From the NCBI RefSeq assembly GCF_002104475.1, contig NZ_NBOF01000007.1, forward strand, positions 62,001 to 126,000: DNA of 64,000 nucleotides, in the 5' to 3' direction. The position numbers and the translations under genes were made by a program. Positions 36,122 through 45,583 of the stretch are shown in pieces; the stretch's first letter is position 1; each line of letters begins with the position of its first letter. The notes beneath the pieces were generated by a model. The model saw nothing but the letters and a program-made list of their open reading frames with translations, was not told where the DNA came from and made no database searches. This stretch comes from Cognaticolwellia mytili. Its GTDB lineage: Bacteria; Pseudomonadota; Gammaproteobacteria; Enterobacterales; Alteromonadaceae.

Positions 36122-37003
36122 TTACATAAAAACAATCCAAATAAGTGCAACAGAAACACAATATGAAAAACCTAATTTTGCAATATTAGTGAGTAATTGA
36201 TTCAAACTTTGCTTTTGTAAATAAAAACCCATTTTAATCGACTGATAGCTTGGTAATACCAACAAAATGGTTGTCAATAACAGCATTTTTGACACCTGCA
36301 TGGCAACGACTGAATGAACAACGAGTGCCCCCACAATTAGTACTGCAAGTAAAGTTCTTGCCCTTCTATTTCCTACAACAACAGCTAAGGTGTGCTTTTC
36401 TGCTCGCCAATCTGTAGTAATATCTCTAATGTTATTGACTAACATAATGGCACAGCTATACAAACCTGCACTCGTTGCTAAACCAAAAGCTATTATTGAA
36501 ATGGTGCCCGTTTGCAAGTAAAAGCTCCCAAGTACAGCCACCCAGCCAAAGAAAATCAATACGGTAACTTCACCTAAAGCATTCGATGCCAGTGGAAATG
36601 GTCCTGCGCTATAAGCAAAAACCCCTAAAAATGACAATATACCCAGTAATAATATCCAATAACCTCCCATGGCGATGAGGTATAGTCCCGATACGACAGC
36701 AATCGCGCATACCAATGCTAATGCAAGCTTTATCGCTGATGCTGAAATTAAACCTGATTGCACTGCTCTTATTGGGCCTAGCCTTTGCTCATTATCTACA
36801 CCAGACAAACTATCAAAAAGATCATTAGCAAGGTTAACTGAAACTTGTAGCGATATAGCGCAAATCAACGCCGCAGCAAATATACCAAAGTGTATTTGAG
36901 TTTCACTTGTTGCCAATGATGTGCCTAATAAAATAGGGCCAATTGATGCCAGTAAGGTTTTGGGACGAATAGCTAGCCACCAGTTATTGAGATAATATTT
37001 CAT
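36122..37003 (-). CDS. menA: 1,4-dihydroxy-2-naphthoate polyprenyltransferase
   Basis: The 293-residue membrane protein has about eight or nine helices and belongs to the UbiA family. RPKTLLASIGPILLG at the start and NDLFDSLSGVDNEQRLGP (Asn60-Asp61, Asp64, Asp70) match MenA rather than UbiA. The second Asp-rich region is NNIRDITTDWRAEKHTLAV. It attaches the isoprenoid tail in menaquinone synthesis. No other men genes are adjacent. It is divergent from the BASS transporter. Confidence 0.9.
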   Translation of the reverse strand: MKYYLNNWWLAIRPKTLLASIGPILLGTSLATSETQIHFGIFAAALICAISLQVSVNLANDLFDSLSGVDNEQRLGPIRAVQSGLISASAIKLALALVCAIAVVSGLYLIAMGGYWILLLGILSFLGVFAYSAGPFPLASNALGEVTVLIFFGWVAVLGSFYLQTGTISIIAFGLATSAGLYSCAIMLVNNIRDITTDWRAEKHTLAVVVGNRRARTLLAVLIVGALVVHSVVAMQVSKMLLLTTILLVLPSYQSIKMGFYLQKQSLNQLLTNIAKLGFSYCVSVALIWIVFM

Positions 37004-37085
37004 TGTACTTATGTTTTATTTACTATTGAGGCCTTAACGTTATTAAGGTTATCTTACGTTGACATTAAATATCAAATAGGTTTTT

Positions 37086-37937
37086 ATGCAAGAAGTTATA
37101 TCTCAGGTATTACTACCCGTTGTACTCGCCGCGATTATGTTAGCGATGGGATTAAGCTTGTCGCTCAATGATTTCAAACGTGTTTTCCTTCACCCTAAAG
37201 TGACCCTGCTAGGGTTAATATTACAATTAGTATTATTGCCAGCTATTGCTCTTATTATTGCTTATAGCCTTTCTTTATCTCCCATAGCAAGTTCTGGCTT
37301 ATTACTGCTCGCATTATGCCCAGGCGGAGCGACTTCAAATTTATTTAGCTATTTAGCCAAAGGCAATGTAGCGTTAAGTGTAACTTTAACAGCCATTACT
37401 AGCATTTTTATCCCTTTTAGCTTACCAATCATTTTTTCAATATATGTTGAATTTTTAGGCCGTGATCAACAAGTTTTTGTACTCCCACTCGTGATTGTTA
37501 TTAAGAAGCTTTTTGTCGTTACGGTAATGCCTATACTTGCTGGAATGTTATTACGTTATCGCTTTAAAAAAACGGTTCTAAATTATGAAAAAATAATAAA
37601 ACGAGTGGCAGCAGGCACGATGCTGACCATTGTCATTTTATTACTGTTAACCAATATGAAAGTAGTATTAGAAATGGCAACAGTTAATGGTATTGCTGTC
37701 CTATCTCTATGTTGCTTTTCGCTACTTATTACTTATGGTATTAGTACAATGATATTAACTAGCGCTAAGGATATAAAAACAATTGCTATCGAAGTGGGCG
37801 TACAAAATGCAGGCACCGCAATGATGGTTGCCTTTACAATTATAAATCAACCACAACTTGCCGTTATACCGTTAATGTATGGTCTATTAATGAATATTCC
37901 TGTATTTATCTTTGTATGGTGGGTACAGAGAAAATAA
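37086..37937 (+). CDS. Bile acid:sodium symporter (BASS) family transporter
   Basis: The 283-residue protein has about nine or ten membrane helices. Family hallmarks are LALCPGGATSNLFSYLAKGNVALSVTLTA, the first sodium-site region, and the later EVGVQNAGTAMM repeat. Bacterial members move small organic acids with sodium; the substrate here is unknown. It lies 82 bases from divergent menA. Confidence 0.92.
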   Translation: MQEVISQVLLPVVLAAIMLAMGLSLSLNDFKRVFLHPKVTLLGLILQLVLLPAIALIIAYSLSLSPIASSGLLLLALCPGGATSNLFSYLAKGNVALSVTLTAITSIFIPFSLPIIFSIYVEFLGRDQQVFVLPLVIVIKKLFVVTVMPILAGMLLRYRFKKTVLNYEKIIKRVAAGTMLTIVILLLLTNMKVVLEMATVNGIAVLSLCCFSLLITYGISTMILTSAKDIKTIAIEVGVQNAGTAMMVAFTIINQPQLAVIPLMYGLLMNIPVFIFVWWVQRK

Positions 37938-38050
37938 AAAAGTGGTTCAATTTAACTATGTATCTAGATCATTTGAAAATACAGCCTCAAATAACATGGG
38001 TACATAACAAAGAAGAGCATCAAACTCCTCTTTGTTAAGAGATTTTGGCC

Positions 38051-38512
38051 TTAAATTATTTTTTTGCATTCTTTAATACAAGCTTCACACGATTCCGCGC
38101 AAGCCTTGCAATTTTCGTGGGTATCAGCGTGTTTATTACATTCATCGGCACACACTTGGCACACATCAATACAAATTTTAGCCACAGCAACAAGTTGCGG
38201 TGATTCATAAGTCGCCATTTTCGCTAATGCTCGGCACATCACTATCATTTCATTAACCGTATCAGCACATTTCGCTAATGATGTATCACCCGTTTTAAAT
38301 AATTCTATGCAGTGAGCTACACATTCATCACCATGTTGCGCACATTCATTTGCAATACTGATAATTGTCTTGTTAATTTTTGAAACATGATGATGGTGAC
38401 TATGGTTTTTGCCTGCAAGTACGGGTGAAGCAGCTAATACCGCTGTTGTCGCTGCTAGACCTTTTAATAGATTGCGTCGTGAAACTGATTTCCGTGTGTT
38501 CTTAACTGTCAT
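38051..38512 (-). CDS. Tat-exported four-helix copper-storage protein, Csp1-like
   Basis: The 153-residue protein has a twin-arginine signal (SRRNLLKGLAATTAVLAASPVLA). The mature part is a Cys-rich four-helix bundle of the DUF326 type, with 14 cysteines spaced every three or four residues (ICIDVCQVCADEC and CKACAESCEACIKEC). Csp1 of methanotrophs has 13 such Cys and stores Cu(I) in its core. A His tract HSHHHH follows the signal. GGAG precedes the ATG. The next gene upstream on the same strand is a His/Met-containing periplasmic protein, perhaps a partner. Confidence 0.85.
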   Translation of the reverse strand: MTVKNTRKSVSRRNLLKGLAATTAVLAASPVLAGKNHSHHHHVSKINKTIISIANECAQHGDECVAHCIELFKTGDTSLAKCADTVNEMIVMCRALAKMATYESPQLVAVAKICIDVCQVCADECNKHADTHENCKACAESCEACIKECKKII

Positions 38513-38742
38513 AAATTACTCCACTCTTAAAGCATCATTACCGCGTACTAACAATCAATGATTAATTTTTCGTTGTGATATTACTGAGATAAGCCTAACA
38601 ATATAAAATTACATTATTGGCAGTACAATACAAAAATGATGCTTATCATATTATGTTAAGCACATAATATGAGCACTTATTACTTATATTGATAATAAAT
38701 ATTAATATCTCCAAAAGCACTCTAGTGATAGAGAGCATTAAA

Positions 38743-39210
38743 TTAATGAGTAATTTTTTGCCAATTTATATCATCAAAGTACACAGGATAATCTTGTAAT
38801 GCCTGAATGAGTAGAATTGCTCCATACTTTGGATTTTCGCTACCTTTCATTAAACCACTACCTTTCATAATTTTAGCAAGTAACAGATGTAACTGTGCGT
38901 CAGCCTGCGCTGGTAATTTACAGTGCTCAAACAAGTAGCTTAATTGCTGATCAACTTTATTTGCTAACATTAAGAATTGTTGCTTCGAGAATTTGTCATA
39001 ATGAATATCATCAAGGTTAAGCATTAACATTTGGCGAATATTCGACATCCCCTTGTGCAAACTTTCATCAATTGACCACTTTTTCCCATGATCCAATTGT
39101 AATGTTTGCTTATTCATTGCATGGTGCTGATGTTCCTCTGCTGATACAAGTGTGCTTAACATCCCATTAAGCATTAGCATCGTTATCAATAAGTATTTTC
39201 TTGCACTCAT
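38743..39210 (-). CDS. Hypothetical periplasmic protein, His/Met-rich start
   Basis: The 155-residue protein has a signal peptide (about 1-24, ending VSA) followed by EEHQHHAMN, then a mostly helical domain beginning KKWSIDESLHKGMSNIRQML. Similar 'KW..D..L..GM..IR' proteins occur near copper genes, and the next gene here is a copper-storage-like protein 230 bases away. A metal role is inferred only. I cannot name a family. Confidence 0.7.
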   Translation of the reverse strand: MSARKYLLITMLMLNGMLSTLVSAEEHQHHAMNKQTLQLDHGKKWSIDESLHKGMSNIRQMLMLNLDDIHYDKFSKQQFLMLANKVDQQLSYLFEHCKLPAQADAQLHLLLAKIMKGSGLMKGSENPKYGAILLIQALQDYPVYFDDINWQKITH

Positions 39211-39233
39211 GTTTGAACACCCTTTTCAGAAAT

Positions 39234-39265
39234 TAAAAACGCTGTGTTTTACTAAAACACAGCGT
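39234..39265 (-). terminator. Intrinsic terminator of gorA
   Basis: ACGCTGTGTTTT and AAAACACAGCGT form a 12-bp stem with a three-base loop, then TTTTAATTT on the minus strand. Confidence 0.92.
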
Positions 39266-39293
39266 CATCGACATAATCCTAACAACTTCAGAA

Positions 39294-40646
39294 TTACATA
39301 GTAACGAATTCTTCCGCCGATGTAGGGTGAATGGCAACAGTATTATCAAAATCAGCCTTAGTAGCGCCCATTTTCATTGCCACAGCAAAACCTTGTAGTA
39401 ATTCATCACTACCAAAACCAATACTATGTATGCCAACAATTTTTTCTTCTTTACCAACACACACTAACTTCATACGAGTTGGATCACGGTAATCTTCAGT
39501 GATTGCTTGGTATAAAGCAGTAAATTGAGATTTATAGACAGTCACTTGCTCTTCACCATATTCGGCAATCGCTTCTTTCTCTGATAAACCGACTGTACCA
39601 ATTACTGGATGACTAAATACAACGGTTGCGATGTTCGAATAATCTAAATGTTCGTAAGGTTTATTGTTAAATAAACGTTCACACAAACGACGACCCGCCG
39701 CTACAGCAACAGGTGTTAGTTGTGCGCGTCCGGTGTTATCACCTACCGCATAAATGCCATCTACATTGGTATTTTGATACTTATCAGTTGGAATAAAGCC
39801 ACGTTCATTAAGTTCAATGCCAGTAGCCTCGATATTAATGTTATCAGTTGCTGGTTCACGGCCAATTGCCCAAATTAAAGTATCAACAGGCCCAATCGAT
39901 TTACCGTTTTCTAAATGAATCGTTAGCTTACCGTCAGCATGCTTTTCAACACGTATTGGTACACTCATAGTATGTAATGTTGGGCCATGCTTGGCCATTT
40001 GCTCTACCAAAGTATCACTAAGAATATCGTCAAAGCCACGTAATGGTTTCTCTTTGCGCACGAGTAAATGTGACTCACTACCTAATGCGTGCATAACGCC
40101 AGCAAGCTCCACAGCGATATAACCCGCACCAACAACGGCAACCTTCTCTGGTTGCTCAGTTAATGCAAAAAAGCCATCAGAATCAATACCGTGCTCTGCA
40201 CCTTCAATATTAGGCCGGCTCGGACGCCCTCCGGTAGCAATGGTAATATGATCTGCGGTATATAAAACACCATCAACTTCCACGGTATTTTTATTAACAA
40301 ATTTAGCAAAACCATTGATCACAGTAACATCATTACTGGCAAAGCCACGCGCATAAGCAGCATGAATACGTTCAATATAGGCTTCACGGTTTTTGACTAG
40401 TGTCCCCCAATCAAAACCTTGTAATCGCGCTTTAAAACCATAGTCATTAGCGTAATGCAAAGCATCAGCAATTTGCCCGGCATACCACATAGCTTTTTTA
40501 GGTACACAACCAACATTTACACAAGTACCACCAATGTGTTTAGCTTCAATAACAGCAGCTTTTTTACCTAAACGAGCCGCTCTATTTGCAGAAGCAATGC
40601 CACCACTACCCGCACCAATTGAAATATAGTCAAAATGTTGTGTCAT
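39294..40646 (-). CDS. gorA: Glutathione-disulfide reductase
   Basis: The 450-residue flavoenzyme has an FAD motif [14 protein letters not shown], the redox disulfide GGTCVNVGC (Cys42, Cys47), an NADPH motif [12 protein letters not shown] and the C-terminal His-Glu pair in [11 protein letters not shown]. It keeps glutathione reduced in the cytosol. AAGG lies before the ATG. Length equals E. coli Gor (450). Confidence 0.95.
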   Translation of the reverse strand: MTQHFDYISIGAGSGGIASANRAARLGKKAAVIEAKHIGGTCVNVGCVPKKAMWYAGQIADALHYANDYGFKARLQGFDWGTLVKNREAYIERIHAAYARGFASNDVTVINGFAKFVNKNTVEVDGVLYTADHITIATGGRPSRPNIEGAEHGIDSDGFFALTEQPEKVAVVGAGYIAVELAGVMHALGSESHLLVRKEKPLRGFDDILSDTLVEQMAKHGPTLHTMSVPIRVEKHADGKLTIHLENGKSIGPVDTLIWAIGREPATDNINIEATGIELNERGFIPTDKYQNTNVDGIYAVGDNTGRAQLTPVAVAAGRRLCERLFNNKPYEHLDYSNIATVVFSHPVIGTVGLSEKEAIAEYGEEQVTVYKSQFTALYQAITEDYRDPTRMKLVCVGKEEKIVGIHSIGFGSDELLQGFAVAMKMGATKADFDNTVAIHPTSAEEFVTM

Positions 40647-40742
40647 GCTTATTACCTTATGTTCTTGTAATGTCGATGTATCTGTTAAATATAGATGAGT
40701 GCAAAATATAAAAAACCAACAGCTTGTATGATAAAAATTTAA

Positions 40743-43700
40743 TTATAAATTAGCTTTAGAGTCAGACCTAAGCATTACGGCTTTAATTTCATCAGTATTT
40801 TCTTTTAATTTTTCTAAAAATTCATCAGCCAATAAAGGCTTATAGTAAAAGTAGCCTTGAATATAATGACACTGTCGGTCAACTAGATAATTTAATTGCT
40901 CTTTTGTTTCGACACCTTCAGCAATACAATACTTATTTAGACTTTTAGCTAATACGAGTGTTGCATCAACGATTGCTTCATCTGTTTTTTCAATACCGAT
41001 GCCACTAACAAAGCTTCGATCAATTTTAATAATATCCAACGGCAGCTGTTTCAGATAACTCAATGATGAAAAACCTGTCCCAAAATCATCAAGTGAAAGT
41101 AAAACTCCCATTTCATGTAATTCATTCATGGTTTTAATCGCTTTTTCTGGTTCAAAAATAAAAGCACTTTCCGTTATTTCTATTTTCAATGCGTTCGCGG
41201 GTAATTCAAAGTAATCGAGCTGTTTTTTTATAGAAGAGATTAAATTTTTATCACTAAAGTGTTTTGCTGAAAAGTTAACGGACAAATAGAAATTAGGCCT
41301 TTCAGCACGCCATAATTTCAACTGTTTGAAACCCCGTATGATCGCTTGTTCGGTCATCGGAATAATAAGGCCCAACTCTTCCGCAAGGCCAATAAATTCT
41401 ATAGGAGATACCACGGTATTATCATGACTCCAACGCATTAAAAGTTCAGCGCCAACTGATTTTCCTGTGTATGCATCAATAATTGGTTGATAAACATTAA
41501 AAAATTCTTCATTGGTAAAAGCGAGTTTTAAGTTTGTTTCCTTCGCAAGGCGCTGCTTTGCTTCTTTGTTCATATGCTCTGTAAAGAATTGGTAATTATT
41601 ACGCCCTAATTGCTTTGCATGGTACATCGCAACATCAGAGTTTCTAAACAGTTCTTCTGAATCATCTGCATCATTCGGATATAACGAAATTCCAATGCTA
41701 GCACCAATGCTGACAACATTATTATTTAGTTTAAAAGGTTGCTGAACTAAATTAATAAACTTTTGCGCTATACCTGCAAGTTCATTTGCACTACGAAAAC
41801 GTTCAAGTAGTGCAACAAATTCATCACCACCAATTCGAGCGAGAGTGTCGTCGGCTCGTAACGATGTTGATAAACGTTTAGACACTTCTTTTAGCAATAA
41901 ATCACCACATTCATGTCCTAACGAATCATTTACTTGCTTAAATCGATCAAGATCGATAAAAAACAATGCAATCGGTTCTTTACTTCGGCGTGAAGACGCA
42001 GTCGCATGTTCAATACGGTCAAGTAACAAACTTCGATTAGGCAAACCCGTTAGGTGGTCGTAATTAGCCATAATACGTAGTTCATTTTCAGCAGTTTTTT
42101 GCGCCGAGATGTCCGTATAAACGCAAATAAAAAGTGTCTTTTGGTGCTCTATACTAGTACTAACACTGATATTAATAATGACATGATATTCTCTACCATT
42201 AGGGGCTTTAACTAATTCTTCACCACGCCAATAGCCTTGCTTTAATACTACAGGCAGCAATTTACGATAGTGTTCAATTCGACTCCTTGAAATACCAGGT
42301 ATTCCCTTAGATAAGGCTAACTCCTCATTCGTCCAACCGAAAACATCAGACATTGACTTGTTTGCGCGACCAACTTCGAACGTTTCATCAAAAATTAACA
42401 CCCAATCTCGTGTTTGCTCAAATGCAGCGCCATAATATTGAGCCCGCTCTTGAATAACTTTTGACTCCGTTATATTGCTATATGAACCTGTTACACGAGA
42501 AGGTAATCCGGACTTATCAAAAGCAACAATTTTGCCAACATCTCGATACCACGTCCAATGGGCATTAGCACACTTTAATCGATATACACATTCAAAAAAG
42601 CCTTCAGGATCAGCGTTAGCAATAAAGACTTGCCATTTGGCGACAAACTCATCCTGATCTTCAGGGTGAATAAATTCGACATGATGCGCAAAACTAATAG
42701 CGTAATTTTCTCTTTGATAGCCAAGCTCATCTACAAAACGCTTAGCAAAAATAATATCAGTATTCGCTGTCCAATCCCAAACATCACTATTACTCGCTGA
42801 TAAGGCGAGCTGCAAACGATTCTCTCTATACTTAACTTCTTTATGGGCTTCAACAAGTTCATTTTGTCTCAATTGCCGACTTCTAAACCATAATGTTATT
42901 GCGATAATAAATATAACAACATAGAAGCTATACGCTAATGGCGATCGCCAAGGGGCATAGTTAACATTAAGTCGAATAAGAGCCGGAGGAGAATATTGCC
43001 CAGTGACGACTGATTTAACTTGCACTTTAAACGTGTGCTCACCAGAATCTAAACGCGGAAAAGTAACAAAATTGTGCAGAGTTTCAGGGAAAGATACCCC
43101 ATCAATAAAGCCATATTTAAATATAGGGCTTTCAATATGCCCATAAGAAAAGCTACTGAAATCAATACGAATACCAAAATCATCATGCGCTAAGTTTATT
43201 TGATAATTATTTGGAAAAGTATGTGGAGTATTAAGAGGGCGAGATAACGTATCCACATTTACTATACTGACAGTATTGTTAACAGCATTGTTTTTATTAT
43301 CAAGGGCGATGGGATCAAAAAAACTTACGCCAGAAATACCGCCATAAGCAAATCGACCATCTTGCAACTGATAAAAAGCTCCGGCATTAAACTCCGAGCT
43401 CGCTAAACCATCTAATTTAGTAAAACGGCGTATATTTTTATCAGCAGCGCGTAAGCGAAAGAGCCCTCCATGACTTGAAACCCATACATTGTCAGCGCTA
43501 TCGACTTGCACGCCGTATACGTTCACATCAAGTATACTATTGTGCTCATTGAAAAAATATTTCACCTGATAGTCATCGGGAGTTATCGCTAATAATCCAA
43601 CCTGTGAATATGAAAGCCAAATTAATCCATTGCTATCTTGAGCCCAGCGGTCAATATAGCTATAACCTGCCTTAGAAATATTTTCATGATGATATACTTG

Positions 43701-45329
43701 AGTTAGTTGCTGACTTACGTGGTTATACTGCCATAATGTATCGGTTGTAGAGATCAAAACATCATTGGGATTTTTTGAAAACGACGCCATAATATGCCAA
43801 ACATATTCACTGTTAAAATAGTCTGGCAGGCCTGCTATTTTTTCCATTGCTCCCGTTCTTGCATGAACCTTATGAATACCTAGATCTGATATTACCCAAA
43901 TATACTCACCTAAGCTTTCTATTGTTGCCCAGCCATCTTTTACTTCCAGCAGTTCTTCGGTCTTTTGAGGGAACTTCGGGTTGATTATTTTTTTCTTATC
44001 ACCATCAAAAATTTTAATACCGCTTGCTGTCGACAGCCAGAGTCTTCCCAAATAGTCTTTTTCAATTTCATAGATATTACTTTTCGTAAAAGCCGATTTT
44101 TTCTGCTTATCCTCTATATATCGTGTAATAAGATTTTTTTCTACATCGATTAAATTAAGGCCCGCATCTGTACCTACCCATAACTTTTGATCTTCGGCTA
44201 ATGCGATAGCATTAATATTACCATTGGATAAACTGTTTTCATTTGAATTATCATGCACATAGGTTGTTACTATTTCTGTTTTAGGATCCCATTTATATGC
44301 CCCTGAACTTTGCGAACCCATCCATAATTGACCATTATCATCAACTAACAAACTAATAATATTATCATCAGCGACTGACTGAAAATATTCACTGAATTTA
44401 AATAAGAACTCACTCTCTTGATTGCGAGGCCCCAGACGATATAGCCCTGAAGTTGTTGCAATATATATAATATTTTCAAAAGTGAGTAGTTGCCAAACTG
44501 AAATGTTTTCAATTTCTATATAATAAGAAAGATCAGACGTTTTACCCTGTAAAAATGCAACAACATCCTCATTAGAAACACTAAATACGCCATCATTGGT
44601 ACCAAGATAATAGCGCCCGTTTATAAACGTAGCACTAAATACCTTGCCGCTTTCAGCCTGATTAAAACTAGTTCCTGAAAGATTACTATGTTCAATATTT
44701 GGAAATTTCTTTAACTTCTCTAGTGCCAAATCATAAACAAATAATCCTGCTCGACTAGCAAATAAGACCTGCTCATTAACAACACTCACGCTATATAAAG
44801 TATCGACATTGCTAAAATAATCAGAAAAATCAATACGCCGTTTTATGGATTTGGACACCGAGTCATAATGTAATGCTGTGTTTTCAGTAACAAACCAAAA
44901 ATCATTGTTTTTCCTATCCTCAACAACCCGCCAAACATTAAGCCCTTTACTGTCTGAAGATGAGTCAATAATTAAGTCATATTCACTACTTTCAGGGTCA
45001 TAGGTATACAGTCCCTTATCAAACAGCGCTATCCAGACTACACCATCACTAGCAACATAAAGATGATTAACACTATATTTATGAAAATCTTCGTTTGGGC
45101 CTAATAAGGTAGAAAAGGTATAGCCATCATAAATATTAATACCATTTTCAGTACCGAACCAAAGATAACCTTGTTTATCTTGTGCTAACGCCATAACACT
45201 TGCTTGAGATAAGCCATCTTCAACAGTAATGTGATCTAAAACAATGTTGTTAATCTTGGCGCTTACCGCAAAAGTAAAGCAGCATAAACAGATTAAAGTG
45301 ATGAAAGGGAATCGTAGGATACACAGCAT
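40743..45329 (-). CDS. Beta-propeller sensor with PAS, GGDEF and EAL domains
   Basis: The 1528-residue protein has a signal peptide (about 1-24), then a large periplasmic region of repeated two-component propeller blades (WFGTENGINIYDG, LWVGTDAGLNLID, LWMGSQSSGAYKW) and a Y_Y_Y-type sandwich. After a membrane helix (about 808-825) come two PAS domains, a GGDEF domain (RIGGDEFVALL) and an EAL domain. EAL residues look intact: Glu in GAELLMRW, ITES, LDDFGTGFSS and EGVET, with ELL replacing EAL. It should turn a periplasmic signal, perhaps a saccharide, into cyclic-di-GMP synthesis or breakdown. Confidence 0.9.
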   Translation of the reverse strand: MLCILRFPFITLICLCCFTFAVSAKINNIVLDHITVEDGLSQASVMALAQDKQGYLWFGTENGINIYDGYTFSTLLGPNEDFHKYSVNHLYVASDGVVWIALFDKGLYTYDPESSEYDLIIDSSSDSKGLNVWRVVEDRKNNDFWFVTENTALHYDSVSKSIKRRIDFSDYFSNVDTLYSVSVVNEQVLFASRAGLFVYDLALEKLKKFPNIEHSNLSGTSFNQAESGKVFSATFINGRYYLGTNDGVFSVSNEDVVAFLQGKTSDLSYYIEIENISVWQLLTFENIIYIATTSGLYRLGPRNQESEFLFKFSEYFQSVADDNIISLLVDDNGQLWMGSQSSGAYKWDPKTEIVTTYVHDNSNENSLSNGNINAIALAEDQKLWVGTDAGLNLIDVEKNLITRYIEDKQKKSAFTKSNIYEIEKDYLGRLWLSTASGIKIFDGDKKKIINPKFPQKTEELLEVKDGWATIESLGEYIWVISDLGIHKVHARTGAMEKIAGLPDYFNSEYVWHIMASFSKNPNDVLISTTDTLWQYNHVSQQLTQVYHHENISKAGYSYIDRWAQDSNGLIWLSYSQVGLLAITPDDYQVKYFFNEHNSILDVNVYGVQVDSADNVWVSSHGGLFRLRAADKNIRRFTKLDGLASSEFNAGAFYQLQDGRFAYGGISGVSFFDPIALDNKNNAVNNTVSIVNVDTLSRPLNTPHTFPNNYQINLAHDDFGIRIDFSSFSYGHIESPIFKYGFIDGVSFPETLHNFVTFPRLDSGEHTFKVQVKSVVTGQYSPPALIRLNVNYAPWRSPLAYSFYVVIFIIAITLWFRSRQLRQNELVEAHKEVKYRENRLQLALSASNSDVWDWTANTDIIFAKRFVDELGYQRENYAISFAHHVEFIHPEDQDEFVAKWQVFIANADPEGFFECVYRLKCANAHWTWYRDVGKIVAFDKSGLPSRVTGSYSNITESKVIQERAQYYGAAFEQTRDWVLIFDETFEVGRANKSMSDVFGWTNEELALSKGIPGISRSRIEHYRKLLPVVLKQGYWRGEELVKAPNGREYHVIINISVSTSIEHQKTLFICVYTDISAQKTAENELRIMANYDHLTGLPNRSLLLDRIEHATASSRRSKEPIALFFIDLDRFKQVNDSLGHECGDLLLKEVSKRLSTSLRADDTLARIGGDEFVALLERFRSANELAGIAQKFINLVQQPFKLNNNVVSIGASIGISLYPNDADDSEELFRNSDVAMYHAKQLGRNNYQFFTEHMNKEAKQRLAKETNLKLAFTNEEFFNVYQPIIDAYTGKSVGAELLMRWSHDNTVVSPIEFIGLAEELGLIIPMTEQAIIRGFKQLKLWRAERPNFYLSVNFSAKHFSDKNLISSIKKQLDYFELPANALKIEITESAFIFEPEKAIKTMNELHEMGVLLSLDDFGTGFSSLSYLKQLPLDIIKIDRSFVSGIGIEKTDEAIVDATLVLAKSLNKYCIAEGVETKEQLNYLVDRQCHYIQGYFYYKPLLADEFLEKLKENTDEIKAVMLRSDSKANL

Positions 45330-45583
45330 ACTTTTTAAAAACTCAACTTAGTAACAACTAAACTACAAACTTATATGTAACAAATACATAATAAATTTAG
45401 TATGGCACTTAAAATATTAAAAAAAATAATTTAAACAAGAAAAGTGACAATATTTACAGTTATTTTAGTGTCAGCATAAACTTTATAATTTAGCTAACCG
45501 CAATAGAGTCTTACATCGTCACTTGAATTTAATAATTCTGCCCAAATCTATGTTTTATAATTACTGACTCAGTTGTACCAACT

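Noticed and set aside
40743-45329. Several plus-strand reading frames of 60-80 codons within the large sensor gene
   Set aside because: They lie inside a well-supported minus-strand gene, have no ribosome sites or family motifs, and vanish under the propeller/GGDEF/EAL frame.
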